Assembly (NCBI GenBank): GCA_920105625.2
Contig: OV050030.1
Coordinates: forward strand, 410,083,034-410,147,033
Direction of reading: 5' to 3'
DNA from: Clusia tigrina
Lineage: Eukaryota > Arthropoda > Insecta > Diptera > Clusiidae
Length of the DNA: 64,000 nt
Under the pieces are notes generated by a model. That model ran no database searches and was not told the DNA's origin. It saw only the letters and a list, made by a program, of their open reading frames with translations. Positions 46,011-58,050 of the stretch are shown piece by piece. The position numbers and the translations under genes are program-made. Every line of letters starts with the position of its first letter. Position 1 is the first letter of the stretch.

Positions 46011-47032
46011 ATGAAGTTCTTCGCTTTGGCTCTGATCGGTGAGTGAGAATCTGTATCCTTGAATATAAATAACTTACGCTTATCATACATAATTCGACGA
46101 ACAAAATTTAAACCAATTTTTCTGCAAATTCCTTAGTGCTGATGGTGTACGCAGTCGGGATACACGGTGAATGTGATAAGAGAGTTTGTGATGAGTTGGA
46201 AGAGAGCAGCAGATGCATTTTACTAAATTGTTGTTATGTAAATGTACGTAACATGTGCATGTATAACTACTACCGAGATTGTCTCAATATGCCTGGTAAG
46301 TGCGAACAACAAAATATTCACCCAAAAACGATATTATTAATTTTTTAGTGAATATTGAAAGTCAAGTATATTTTGGCTGGTAACATCAATAGTTTTATGT
46401 GGAATTGCAACAGATGAACCCATTTCCCGTGGTTGAGACTTCATCCTGTCCTCAGTTCAGAGGATTTATTAGTTTTGATACCTTCGTTCCGTCAACTGAC
46501 CAGTGTTTTTCGTTTAGTTCATCAGTCCATTTGTGAGTTCATTCGTACACAGTGTTCGAGATTCCCGCTGCTATTTGGAGTCAGCAGGAAGCCGTCCTCA
46601 CATCTAGCTACAAAAATGTTTCCTAGTACTTGCAGTGTCGTGAATATTGCAACTAGCCAGATGTGCAAGGACTTCATCTGTGACTATGATGAATATTTGG
46701 TGTAAGTGAGCCGCGTATTTGCTTTGAATGGCGAGTGTTACTTCAAGATCAATAGACGCAAGGTGGATTTGTACATCATTTGCGACAAACTGCCTCAAAA
46801 TTGGCACTGTATTCGGAATATTAACCAAACGCGAAGTGGTTCTATGCTGCAGTGCCACATTATTTCCTATCAGCATACGAAGCGAAGTTTTATATCCTTC
46901 TCAAAATTTGTATTTTTATTTGCAGTTAAACTCGCAAGTCCCGACAAAAAACTTTGTTCCGAGATAGAAAGAAATCCGAAATATATATGCAAAGGGAATG
47001 AAAACGATTTTATGAAAAAATGCAGGCACTGA
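46011..47032 (+). CDS. Secreted cysteine-rich peptide, gene B (3 exons proposed)
   Basis: Exon 1 (46011-46038) encodes MKFFALALI. Exon 2 (46137-46295) finishes the signal peptide (YAVGIHG) and encodes seven cysteines around CDELEESSRC and CCYVNVRNMC. Its donor GTAAGT allows two endings: a 53-base intron to TTTTTTAG at 46348 and a stop at 46383 (73 residues), or a longer intron to TTTATTTGCAG and exon 3 at 46926-47032 (about 97 residues, with KKLCSEIERNPKYIC and MKKC). Both acceptors are in phase. AATAAA at 47088-47093 favours the longer form. The first acceptor is lost in gene A. Function unknown; secretion is well supported and a Kazal-like fold is only a guess. Confidence 0.6.
46613..46830 (+). 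pseudogene. Decayed Cys-rich cassette inside intron 2 of gene B
   Basis: It reads CSVVNIATSQMCKDFICDYD, a TAA at the same place as in copy A, then FALNGECYFKINRRKVDLY and IICDK. An open continuation reaches the exon 3 region without a stop. The first Cys of the second half seen in copy A (VCALNG) is Phe here, which suggests loss of constraint. Confidence 0.4.
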
Positions 47033-47935
47033 CTGTTTTAATTTAGTGTTCTATAAATTTACAATCAACTTTGCAGAACTGCTGCCAAATAAAAATTTAT
47101 TACTTGTTTCAATCAGGATATATTTCTCACACATTCCATCCCTCATAAAATGTAATCACATCTAACAATTTAACTAATAATGCCACCTAAAAAAACAGTG
47201 ATTACCGAACTGCTTTTGTACATATGCATTTTTTCCGTAAATTGCATTTTTCTTTGGGATTAGTGCTGTGTCGCTCATTCAGAATGTACTCCAAAGGCCG
47301 AACACTGTTTCCTTAAAATACTGTTCTGAGAAATAATTTCTTCACAAGTCTCCTCATTTGATGAGAATGAATCAGTGGATAAGCATGGTGTAAGAAATTC
47401 GAGATATACTGAAATTTCCGAGGAGAATAGTTTCATGTGCCAAACCAAATAGACTATATCGAATATAAGCGACAATCACTCCTCCCGTATTAAAACGTGC
47501 TGCTGGCGTGGATCGTCAGAATGTTGATAAGATCGAAGATGTTCACGAATAATTTCCTTGTGTAATGAAAGTTGTAATGTAAGTTTCATTTCTTTTGTCA
47601 GTTTTGAGGTGTACTTGGATTCGACATATTCAGTGTGGTGGCTCGCAGATGAAATACAGAAAAATAATGCAAGAATGCAAAAATGAAATATTACCTAGTG
47701 ATCTTTAAATTAGTTCCAAAAGTAATTCTATATATTGTAATAATTTTGGAATAATTTAACTTCCATAAATCTTTTCCATTCATATTTTTATGTAGACTTA
47801 TTTAATAATTTTCAACTAAAGAATACAATTTGCTTTTCCATATGAACAAGCGACATGTTAGCGCGGCACGTGGAAGATACATTTTAAAGCTTACGCAATA
47901 CAGACACTTCTTGTTTGGTATTGCTAAATAAACAA

Positions 47936-48760
47936 AGAAAGATGCAATCTGGATCTTCAAAGAAGACAAAGCAAATTATAACCAATCGACAAATGTACTA
48001 AAGACTATTCTCAAAGAATACAATAACAGTATTCAAGAAAATATTTGGCAAACCTCACACCAACGCAATCAACCGAATTTTCACTGTGAAAACTAAACGA
48101 AAGCACTGGAAACGTAACTCTCATAATTCTCACAAAGTAACACAACTACAAACATGACAATTAAAAGAACAACCATCAAAGTAATAAAGTGTCCTCTGAA
48201 ATATAGGCTAAATTAAAGTAAATCTGCCTGTTATAATATGATCACTGGAAATCTCTGAAAATATTTACCTGACAATATATCTTAGGAGTATCTTTAACGC
48301 TGCAGGACAAAATTACTATTCTATTATCTGGAAGGTTTCTAAAATAATCACCATTGCCATTGCTAAGCCTGGAAAAAATCGAACGAAGACTACAGCATAC
48401 TGGCCGAGAAGTCTACTACCCAATATAGCAAAAATATTCGAGAAGTTGCAAATTGACCTTATTGACAAAGCGATAAAGCATCAACATCTTATTAACATTT
48501 TTCAATAAATACAAAGTAAATTTCTTCGAACCACAGTAAATGCAGTCTGTTACATAACCAATGAAGACCTACAACTTGATCTTAACCTCCCCACCGTAAA
48601 ATACGAAATGAAAATAAGCAGATAACTTAAAATCGCGCAATGTTATCACACAAATTATCAAATAGAAAGAATACGAGAGCAAGAAACAAACAGAAGAAGG
48701 CGACTAAGAAGATGTAAACCAATTGAACTTCAATATTTTTAAATAAGTAAACTCAATGTA
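47936..48760 (+). pseudogene. Jockey LINE remnant (copy B)
   Basis: It matches 22965-23900, including IPKPGKNRTKTTAYWP-like (here AIAKPGKNRTKTTAYWP) and the NLPTVKYEMK end. It begins abruptly next to gene B flank, where copy A has 5 kb more. So a deletion joined the gene flank to the middle of the LINE. Confidence 0.65.
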
Positions 48761-48922
48761 TATTTCTACTAATTTGTAATGTGATCACACAAAACATTGT
48801 TGCATATTGTTCAATAAGTATTAAAAGGCAATGACCTCAAATTTGTATGCTTATCCTTCTAACATATGTTATAAGACCTACTAGACTTCGATAAGCCAGA
48901 TGTAATATAATTTTAGGAATAA

Positions 48923-51422
48923 CGAGTAAAGAAGTCTGAATTCGGGTTGGACCGACTACGAAATACCCTTTACCTTTATAGTTTATAAAACCACTCTCAG
49001 ACAAAAAAAATGTACGTGAGAGTTAAACCATGGCGATATGGCATCCAAACAATTTTTTCTCCATGTCGGTTGAAATGTTAGACCTATAATGATGACTAAG
49101 TTTCATAGTTGAATTCTATAATGCTATAGACACATTTCTTGATATATTTTGTAGAGATTTCGATTTATGAATATAGTTAACTTGGCACTGTAGTTATACT
49201 TCACATTTCCATATGTACATATCCGTACCTGCTATGACCATTATGGTATTTATAAAAAAAATCTCTATGGCACAAAATTAGTTTAACATTTTTGATAATA
49301 TAGGTGTGAAGGTATGAATTCTACTGCTTGTTGGTCCGCGGAAAGTAGTTGATACAGCTCCTACCTCCAATATATGAAAGGCTTTCCCCTATGCACTATC
49401 TGGGGACGCGTCCTCTAGGAGTTACATGCTCCTAAGGAACCTAATTAATTGTGCCTATTACTACAACTAAATCAACCAAGTTAGCATACATTAAATAAAT
49501 AAAGAATTCAGCAAAAATAAAGAACTTAATTATGATGAAATAGTAACACAAACTGCATCATGGTAACTGTAAATTCTTTCGTAAGTTTCCGCCTTGATTG
49601 AATTACTGTCCATATTAGAGAAAGCCCAGTCTATTTGAGTATTTCCTGAAGTGGTACTCTTATCTCTACATAGAAGATATATTAAGCCGTTTTCCGTTAG
49701 GATGTCTTCTACTTGGTCACAGTCACTGCCACGACATATATTTCCATCTCCTAATAGAACAATTCTCTTATTGACAGAACAATCGGTACTTTAAATATTT
49801 TGTAGTTCTATTGTTAGTAATCCTGGCGGAAAAGATTTATTTCTATAAAGTACTATTAAATGGATATCTCTATATTTAAATACAATGATTTCAAAAGTAA
49901 ATTTACCTTCATACAATTTCTTGCTATATAAATACTGAACTGACTCTGCTAGCTCAATTGCGACATATATAATAAAACCCTTTGAATGCCATCAGACGAT
50001 TATTTATAAGAATACAGGACGCTTGGTTAAAAAAATAAAAAAAACCGTCTTTTATCTGGACCACCCCATTTCTTTTGTATGACTTTATAAAGTCAATAAA
50101 CTTCTTTTTTTAATTTGATATAGGTCCAAAGTTCTAAGGACCTATCTACACAGGGCGTAGCTCATAAAGTGCATCTCAAATTTTGTTATTTCTGGTTTGA
50201 GTTTTATCCTATCACTTTGGAGCTTCATAACAAGTTTCGTTGACGAGCCTTGCATTAGGCCCAAAAAATGAGGACTGGTTAATTGTGGGCGTGGCAGTAG
50301 TAATAATATGCCCATATTTGGAATGCATGCTAGTATAGACCCAGTGTATACAGCTACCAATTTGTATTCATATATCATCACTTGAAGCATAGATAGGGTA
50401 GTTGCTTGTAAGTGGGGTCCCCAAAGTTCATTATATGGGAGGGAGGCGTATCCTTCATCTGATCGGCCCCCATTCTTATATATGGCAATGTAGGGTCCAT
50501 ATACGTACTAATATATAATTTCGTCCAAAAATATTGTACAGGTCGTAAGTTATAATAATTTGTCAATAGTGCGCGTGGCTGTAAAAATAACACGCCCATT
50601 TTTTGTGTGGTGTTTATTATTAGTGACAACATTCCTGTGAAATTTCGTAGATAAATCTTTAATACGAACATAGTAATGATTTTTGGCTAATTGCGGGCGT
50701 GGCAGTTGTATTATGATCTCCATATTCTGCACACACACTATTATGGACCCCATGTATATTTCTGCAAAATTTAATTCCGCTGGCATCAATACGAGCATGG
50801 GTCGGCTACTTTTAATTTTAGACCCGAAAGTTCCTTATATCAAAAGTGAGCGTGTCTTTCCACTGATCAACCCCATTTGTTGCAGATAGCTTTAGAATTT
50901 CCACAAGTTCCTTCAAGTAAATTTTCGTCCGTAAATCTCTACCAGATCTTAAGTTATTAATATTTGTTAATAGTGGGCGTGGCAGTTAATATATACCGCA
51001 CACTTTTTGCACAGTGTTTAGTAGGACCCACATCTCCATAACTGCCAAATAATGTCACGATTCCGTCAATTGGACCGAAGCTACGAGTATAGTCATTTTA
51101 AAAAAGGCGAAAAAAGTTCCTTATATGGGAGGTAGGCGTGGTCTTTGTCCAAATTGGCGCATATAACAATCTGGTTCTGTATCTTTGTCCAGACTATACT
51201 TTTGCAAAGTTTCATTAAGATATTTCTAAGGGGTGGAAAAAAGTAGCCAAGACGGACAGACGGACAGAAGGACGAACAAAATAAAAATTGCTTAGAAAGT
51301 AATTCTGATCATATTTGTATATAAATGTCCGTACCTGCAATGCCTCCTTCTTGAAATTGCAACCCCTCTCAAAAGCACAAAATTAGTGTACCCTATTTAC
51401 CTATTTTAAAGGTAAAGGGTAT
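48923..51422. mobile_element. TIR-type noncoding repeat, copy 2 (2.5 kb)
   Basis: The ends match copy 1 (CGAGTAAAGAAGTCTGAA; TTTAAAGGTAAAGGGTATAA) and the body has the same spaced GGGCGTGGC motifs and GACGGACAGACGGACAGA. Copy A of the segmental duplication has the empty site at about 24086 (GGAATAAAAACAAACACAC), so the boundaries are exact to a few bases. It is longer than copy 1 because of an extra 1.2 kb at the left that includes a Helentron-like remnant. Confidence 0.75.
49530..49985 (-). pseudogene. Helentron/Pif1-associated endonuclease-like remnant
   Basis: A minus-strand frame with a single stop (TAA near 49797) reads FEIIVFKYRDIHLIVLYRN, then IVLLGDGNICRGSDCDQVED, STTSGNTQIDWAFSNMD and IYSYHDAVCVTISS. 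The order GDxN, STT..TQID.xFSN, YSYHDA is that of the endonuclease-like domain found at the C-terminus of Helentron helicases. GDFN has become GDGN. It lies inside the TIR repeat and may be a nested insertion or part of its ancestor. Confidence 0.6.
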
Positions 51423-51429
51423 AAAAACA

Positions 51430-52250
51430 AACACACAAAATTGAAGCCTATTACCAATAGCTCTTTTTACTCGAAAAATATCTTGCCACCGTTCTGAACG
51501 AATTAAAATCAGTGGCTCGAAAATTACTACTCTAAGTCTTCCCGATATATTTGCCACTAAGGGGTTGGGGGGGATCAAAATTAGAGATTATTTTATGCCG
51601 TAAAACACTTTCAAAGATTTTCGAGTCTGATTAATGTGTTTTGTCAAGGAACTCCGAAGAGAAGCAGCTGATACTGCGGACTATAGAAAATTTTTGCAAG
51701 CATTAAGTAAAACTGAACAGAATAAAAAACAAAATGTACGTTAAGGGAAATAAACAGATGATTGGTAGAATATACGAAATTATTTACGTTGATCAACGGA
51801 AGAATTCTTAAGAGGATGTGTATATATTAACTAGTAGAAGAGATAGACTTGGACTAATAGACACCTATTGTAAATTTAATGGAGTGCGGTACAGAGTATG
51901 AGTTTATAGTTTACAGAGTAAGATCAGTATTGGACTAGATGGAATGCATGGACCGAAGCGCAGGTGGAACTTGTGCGCCTGAATGGGATGGTTGAGGATG
52001 TCGGGAAAGCGTGTTTTTATACTGAGAGGTAGAAAACTATGACGAGATTTGCAGGGGCGGGTTTAAGACACTAGCTTGTGTCGACGGAAGAAATTCAACA
52101 GAACGTGAAAGTCGTTTCTGAGACTGATCTAAGAGGTCAAAGGTTGGGGTCACAGCAGATTTATGGGTTTTGCCTGACGCATATTGCAACCTCAATACGA
52201 ATTTTGTTGGCCACCATAATTGTCATAAAATAACAATGTTAGTCTCTACA
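51430..52250. other. Copy B equivalent of 24.1-25.28 kb
   Basis: Collinear with the unrecognised block and membrane-tail frame of copy A. The plus strand has ELRREADTADYRKFLQALSK near 51655-51715 (copy A: ELRRETPDTADYRRFLQALN), a shared short coding-looking piece that is conserved in frame. The tail frame is interrupted by TAG near 52073. No family recognised. Confidence 0.35.
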
Positions 52251-52259
52251 TGCCACCGA

Positions 52260-53110
52260 TGTGCAGGTGAGTTGGGTTGTTCTCCCAATAAGAAGGACAG
52301 TTCCAAATGCATTCGGCCAAAGGTACCTGTATCAATAGCGAGGTGCTAACAGTAATGAACTGTCTATTACACATTACTCTTAAGCACTCGTAATTGAAGT
52401 AATTGAAAGTGATCCAGTGAAGAGTATTCTTTATATTTCCGCCCGGAACCCAAGGAAGCCGAAAAATGGAAGAAGTCTGGAAAATAATTCTTCAATTTGT
52501 TCACATCGCATACTGAACAAGGCGAACTGAACAAGTGCAAATTTCAATGTTCCCTTGAGTGTGTTTTCAATTTTTTTATTGCTTTGTTTATTTATTAATA
52601 TTTTAACAGTTGCTTTTTTAGACCAACAAGCAAATGACTCGAAGTGGCAACTTAACGACGAGAAGCTCGAATTGCATAACTGCTTAGTTGAGACCTCAAA
52701 GTTGTATTCCAAGGTCTTTCTATTGAAACCAGATTCTCATTCTTCCAAAACATCTGTTTCTATAATTATTAAACAAACAATATGTTTGTTTATTTAAAAG
52801 AACTGGGAAAACTGAACTAAACACAGACCGAAATATGCGGCTCCTACGTCAATTACCGTTCTAGTGACGCACGAGCCCATGTACTGAACTGTCGAAAATA
52901 CTGACAAAAGTGGTCGTTTTGCCAGCCTACGCACACACTGAAACGTAAATTTTTAGTCGCGACCGGATTACAGGGAAATTATTATTCGAGTTGCAGAAAA
53001 ATACAGACAATTATTCGTGGTACGAGGATGGTGAAAGCATGGTAAAATCCTGTTTGCATGAAATTAATGAGGTTCGATAGATCGCCACTTATTCTAGAGA
53101 ATTATGATAT
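52260..53110. repeat. Promoter-like block, copy C3
   Basis: Collinear with C1 (25290-26270), slightly shortened around 52470-52520. It lies just upstream of the third Cys-rich gene remnant. Confidence 0.6.
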
Positions 53111-53329
53111 TATAGGAAATGATCCAAATCGCCTCTGAAGTGTTTCAATATGTGAACATAACATCTCCTACGAAACACCAAGAAGTTAAACCGAACAAGG
53201 CCCACACACAAAATCAGAGCAGAAGTAGAGTACTGTATATTCAGAACAATTGTTCAAATTAGACGAAGTGCGAAGAAAAACCTATCCAATTAAAAAAAAG
53301 ATTCTTAATTTCTATGAAAATACGAGTAA

Positions 53330-54020
53330 ATGTCAATTGTACCCCGGATGGTAATATCAATCGGGATATGTGGGGATTACAACCGATGAATTTGTTTCAA
53401 GGTTGTCTCGTTAGTTCAGAAACATCCGAAATGAATAACACGTGAATAAATTTGGATTATCTTGTTTTCTTCAACTGATCTGAATTATTTTCATTTGTTT
53501 CGATACTCCATTTATCAGGTCAATATTGCATAGTTTTCGATAAACCCCGACCTCTAGAGAGATAGCAAGAACCCTTTCCACAATTCTCTTCTTTGAATAA
53601 TCTCGTTACCAAAACCTTTCCTAGTTTATGCAGTAGCGCCTCTAGTTGTGTGCTGTCTCCATCTATGAGTATGATGTATGTTCGTAGGAAGTGATTCCGT
53701 TTCAATGGCGAGTGTTATTTCAAAGTCAATAGATGCTAGGGGTCTGTACATAAATTTGCAACAAAATCGCAGCGGTTCATTGCTCGAGTGCGGCTTTATT
53801 TCATATAAATATATAAATTGCATATATCTCTACTAAATCATTTTATTTGTATCTACAATTGAATTTTTTGGCATCGGACAATATAAAACCTATAACAGAT
53901 GTGCAGGGAGAAACCGCGCAAATTGAAGAAACTATCTTAATTCAGTTTACTGTAAAGTTCAAAATAAAGTTTTTGAAACTGCGACCAAATGAAAATTGTT
54001 TTGTTGTTTCAATCAGGATA
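53330..54020 (+). pseudogene. Third, decayed copy of the Cys-rich gene 3' part
   Basis: It aligns with 16390-17165: GGTAATATCAATCG start, FNGECYFKVNR near 53705-53735, LASDNIKPITDV for the exon 3 start (gene A: LASPDKKPC), and the TTGTTTCAATCAGGATA end. Cysteines of exon 3 are lost and the acceptor is changed. The match resumes at 55247 after a LINE insertion. No exon 1-2 counterpart is visible upstream. Confidence 0.55.
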
Positions 54021-55246
54021 ATTAGGGGTTCTTGTTCCAAAATTCAGAACCATGGCGATAATCGAAGGTTCGACTCAATGGGTGACGAGTACTTGATAGA
54101 ATGCTATGAGGAAGTGTGTCTGTTAGGAATGAGCAGGCTAGGGTATAACAGTTCCATGATGGAATAATGAACTTTCAAAGATCCGAAACAGGTCCAGAAA
54201 ACTTCTGAATAGGCCTTTAAAAACCAGAAAAGAAGAAAACTGGAATGAATAGCAAATAAAATGGACTCATAGAAGATTCTGTAGTAAAATTGATAAAAAA
54301 AAAAGAAGGAGTCGGCTAGGCTGTACAGGGTGCTTCAGCAGAACCGTACGGTTAGGCTTGACTCTAGTAGCAGAATTATTACTAACACAGGAATTAGGGT
54401 GGAGTTTGACAGCTCGAATGGTGTAATCACGACACGAAACTGGTAGACGACATTAAAAATTGTGACGGAGGAATCAGTGAGGTTTTCTCTTTCTCCTTTT
54501 GACAACTTTTAGTTACCTGACCCTGATAATGTATATCCAATAATGTTAAAGAGAGTAGGGGATAAGTTCAATAAGGCATTGAAAAATATCCCTTACTTGT
54601 ATTGCTCTAGATTACGAACTAGCTCTTTGGCGACATGTTTGGGTGGTCACTCCCAATCCGGGAACGGATGACTCGGCTCCTGTTGATTCAACTGGAGGTG
54701 ACGAAAACGATATGTTGGTTCAATTCTTAAAGATATTAGCACGATGACAAGAACTTTGGGCATGGAGTGATGTTCAAGAGGATGTCGGAGCAATGCCCGT
54801 TGTTTCTGGCACCGACGGATAAACTCTTATTTTGGAAGAAAGTACAAAGTAAGTTTTCCGACAAGGAAGCAATGAAGAGATCCAGAACTACTTGGAGTGG
54901 ACCCGGTGGTCACCGACGGCTACAAATCAGAAAAGGGGCCTGGGGCTGGCTGGCATCTGAATGAAAATTTCAGATGCTTCTCGGCTATGGGAAGTATGGC
55001 AACGGTATTCCAATCAGCAGTGTTTGCTATGCTGAAGGTAGCGGAATGGGAAATTGAGGAGAAATGCAGCGGTAAGGAGATTAGAGTTTGTAGTGACAGT
55101 CAGGCTACACTGAAGGCCCTAGGAAACGTTTAACCACTTCAAATATTTGTCCAGACTTACTGTTCAATGAGCATCAATGCCTGAGTGCTTGAAGACTTAA
55201 TTCTTCGACGGCTCTCCGGCCTACCCCACTTCTATCTATCTATCTA
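54021..55246 (+). mobile_element. LOA-like LINE fragment in the third gene copy
   Basis: Reverse transcriptase traces (NVYPIMLKRVGDKFNKALKN) and RNase H (TDGYKSEKGPGAGWHLNENF, ATVFQSAVFAML, IRVCSDSQATLKALG) end in TATC repeats. The catalytic Glu position reads Ser in FQSAVF. It is flanked by ATCAGGATA and ATCGGGCTA, a 9-bp target duplication with two changes. The empty site is seen in genes A and B. Confidence 0.75.
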
Positions 55247-55450
55247 ATCGGGCTAAATTTCTCATACGTTCAACCCATTATAAACTCCGATCAATCAAGT
55301 TATAAGAAAGAGCCTCTCTTCAACCACCTCATTCGATGAAAATGTGTCAGTGCATAAGCTTAGCGTAAAAATTTCAATGTACAATGAAATTTCCAACCAG
55401 TTTTCATGTGCCAAATGAAGTGTTAACTTAATCTGTCCAACTCCCTTTCC
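55247..55450 (+). pseudogene. Resumed 3' flank of the third gene copy
   Basis: The segment ATTTCTCATACGTTCAACCC onward aligns with 17165-17470 of copy A, with gaps. It shows that the LINE split an existing gene copy. Confidence 0.55.
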
Positions 55451-56555
55451 CATCCCATTCATTTACTCACATTCAGATTATGACAACCAAGGAAGAACAT
55501 TTATCGCGTCGCTATCACTTACACTATTCCCATATGCAGCATAAATAGATATACATTACGATTCAACTGATTTCCTATCGAGAAATGTTCAGTATACTTG
55601 TATACACATTTTATACTTATTTTCATGTTTTATGCCAAATAGCTTCATTACAGTCAATTTATATCAGCTTTCAAACAAGCACAATTATAGTAGATCGAAA
55701 TATTTCTAACTGGAAACTAAATATTACTCACAGAGTAACAGATTTGGAAGTCGCGTTTAAAAACGAAGCTAAATAATGTGGTAGTATTCTCTTTTGAATT
55801 CATTGAAGTGAGTATGAGTGTGAAGGGCAACGTTCACCTTCCCAAGTTTTCAGGTTTTCGTTGGGTGGGAAGCCGCCCTTGACGTCACCCTATTACTACA
55901 TCAAACACCATACAAATTATTCGTCAGGCCATATAGCATGAAATATTGACAAACCGGCATGCGCAACAAAAGTACATAATAACATTAGAAAAGCAGTCTG
56001 GAATGAGTATCGTATGAATCGTCAATTCCAAGTTCCAACAATTCCCGAAAACCTACAATACTCAATTGCTGTTATTTGCAATCCGTCCGGTTACCTAGAC
56101 TTAATGGGCACGGCTCAGATTTTCTTCAAACGCCAAATATGTTGGGATTATATTCCACACAAAGTTAGATGGATGTCTATTATACAAAAGTAAAAAATGC
56201 ATCGTAGTATATATTTACTGGTGCATTAGACTCTTCGGCATTGTAACAGACTGGTTGGCAGCACATAATAGGAAAAAGAATATTTTTATCGTAGATTGAA
56301 TACAAGGGCAGGAAGCTAGGATCCCTCCGATGCGCTCAATACTTTTTGAAACCCTTTACTAATCGACTTATTTATCAAGCAGGGTAGCCACCCAGCGCAC
56401 TACGACGGAGGGAAGCATAGGAATAGATATAGTAGCATACTGTCGGAAGTTCCCTTAAACATATCCGGTATCACAGATTGCATCATTAAAGGTGACATCT
56501 TTCATAGCAAGTTTATCGCAGTCTGCTCCTCGAGGAGGAATTGTTAACTACAGTC
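55451..56555. other. AT-rich stretch, no supported gene
   Basis: A 63-residue plus frame at 55585-55776 starts with a hydrophobic stretch and contains NISNWKLNITHRVTDLEVAF. I do not recognise it and have no second copy to compare. Nothing else stands out. Confidence 0.3.
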
Positions 56556-57260
56556 ATGTTCATTGACCGATGTAGGAACCTCTTGCTATATCGACGGTTC
56601 CGATATAGACTGTGGTGTGAAACGGGAGTATACTCTAGAGAAATGGCTTTTCCTCTTACGGATTTATGTACCAAATTTCAGCGAAGGTTTCTGCGATAGG
56701 CCCTGAAGGAGTCCCTTACAGCAGATTGTGCGAAATTGGCAGCCAAGCGGAAAGGTAATCGAGATCTAAGGTAGTCGAGGACTGCAGAGTGCTACTACGG
56801 CCAATGTTCAGTCAAGCGGAAACCACTATATAGTTACCTCGATACCTAATCAAAAAGTAGGTAGGACAATAATATGGCAGGCGAACTGGCCAGGGAAGGG
56901 TCCGCATTGAATTCAGAGCCAGCAGTGGTAGCGCAAGTCTGAAGGAAAAACACGGTTATTTGCTAGCAGTTGCAGAAAGAAGATGGCGAAACCTTTTAAG
57001 CTACTAGAAAGCGACACTGATTTGAATAAGATACAATTCCCGAAGAACAAATAATCTACTAAGTCCGCGGAAGGATCTTACGTGGCTAACAGTGATAGTG
57101 GCTCATAGACGCACACGCTGCAAAATTGGGTATTCATTGCACACTATTCTGCAGAACTTTCGGAACGGAAGAATTCTTATGCAACTGGAATAGTCGGATC
57201 TCCTCCCTAGCCGAATTGTGCTGAATTGGACTCAATAGCATTAAAATGTAAACTTATAAA
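56556..57260 (+). mobile_element. LOA-like LINE RNase H scrap, heavily decayed
   Basis: YIDGSDIDCGVK resembles an RNase H start, ELAREGSALNSEPAVVAQV its end, and SCNWNS lies in the zinc-tail zone. Frames change every few dozen codons. Confidence 0.4.
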
Positions 57261-57639
57261 TTTGGTTGACTATTACCTTATTATCTTTCTCTAAAGAGGG
57301 AGGACAGTTAACGAGGAAACGGAAACAAAACATTACATATGCACTACTCGAAGTGGAATTGGGGATTGGCAACCACATTTACCCACATACTTAGTGGAAA
57401 TCCAATTTTACTATTCTACAGTTTACGGCAGTGTCCTTACGGAATAATTTTGCACGGGCAGTTCTAGGCCACCATTCAATATCGTATGATTGTGAATCAG
57501 AAAAAATAACATCCAGTCTGTCTGTTTCTTATCCGTAATTCCCAAAAGTGTCAGTACTTAACTGATCTTGGCAATTCTCTATCTCGTAAATTATTGTAAA
57601 TCATGAGCAGAGTCCCGTCCCAGGCCTATCCCTCTAGTA

Positions 57640-58050
57640 ACTCTAGTCTGTCAGCATGCTCTCTAAGATAACAGTGTCCCGTGGGCACATGTTTTGTTGT
57701 GCTGATGTAGTTATTGCTGAGGTTGAGAAGCTGACGAGTTTACTACTTGTTCAACGTGCCTAATATAAGTCATTCATCGGTCTAGCAGTTGTCTAAATAT
57801 CTGCCTATAAACTGGTACTCACTACTAGTCGACTGTTACTTTCACAACACAATATTGACGAAAGCGCGGCAGTTAGAAGAAGCTTTGATATAGTGAATGC
57901 TTTAGCAAGGAACTGGGTCGATGCCTGAATAACACAGCAATGGTTATATAGTTATAATCCCAGATTCTAGAGAAAATATCGTAACCGATTTTCTTCTCTA
58001 CTTTAGAGTCATCTTTGTGGATGTCAGCACAGTGTTAAGTTGCCACTCTA
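57640..58050 (-). mobile_element. LOA-like LINE RNase H to C-terminal scrap
   Basis: On the plus strand AACAGTGTCCCGTGGGCACA and GCTTTAGCAAGGAACTGG match the antisense of the tail and RNase H parts of the LINE at 26.6-27.5 kb. It is interrupted throughout. Confidence 0.45.
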
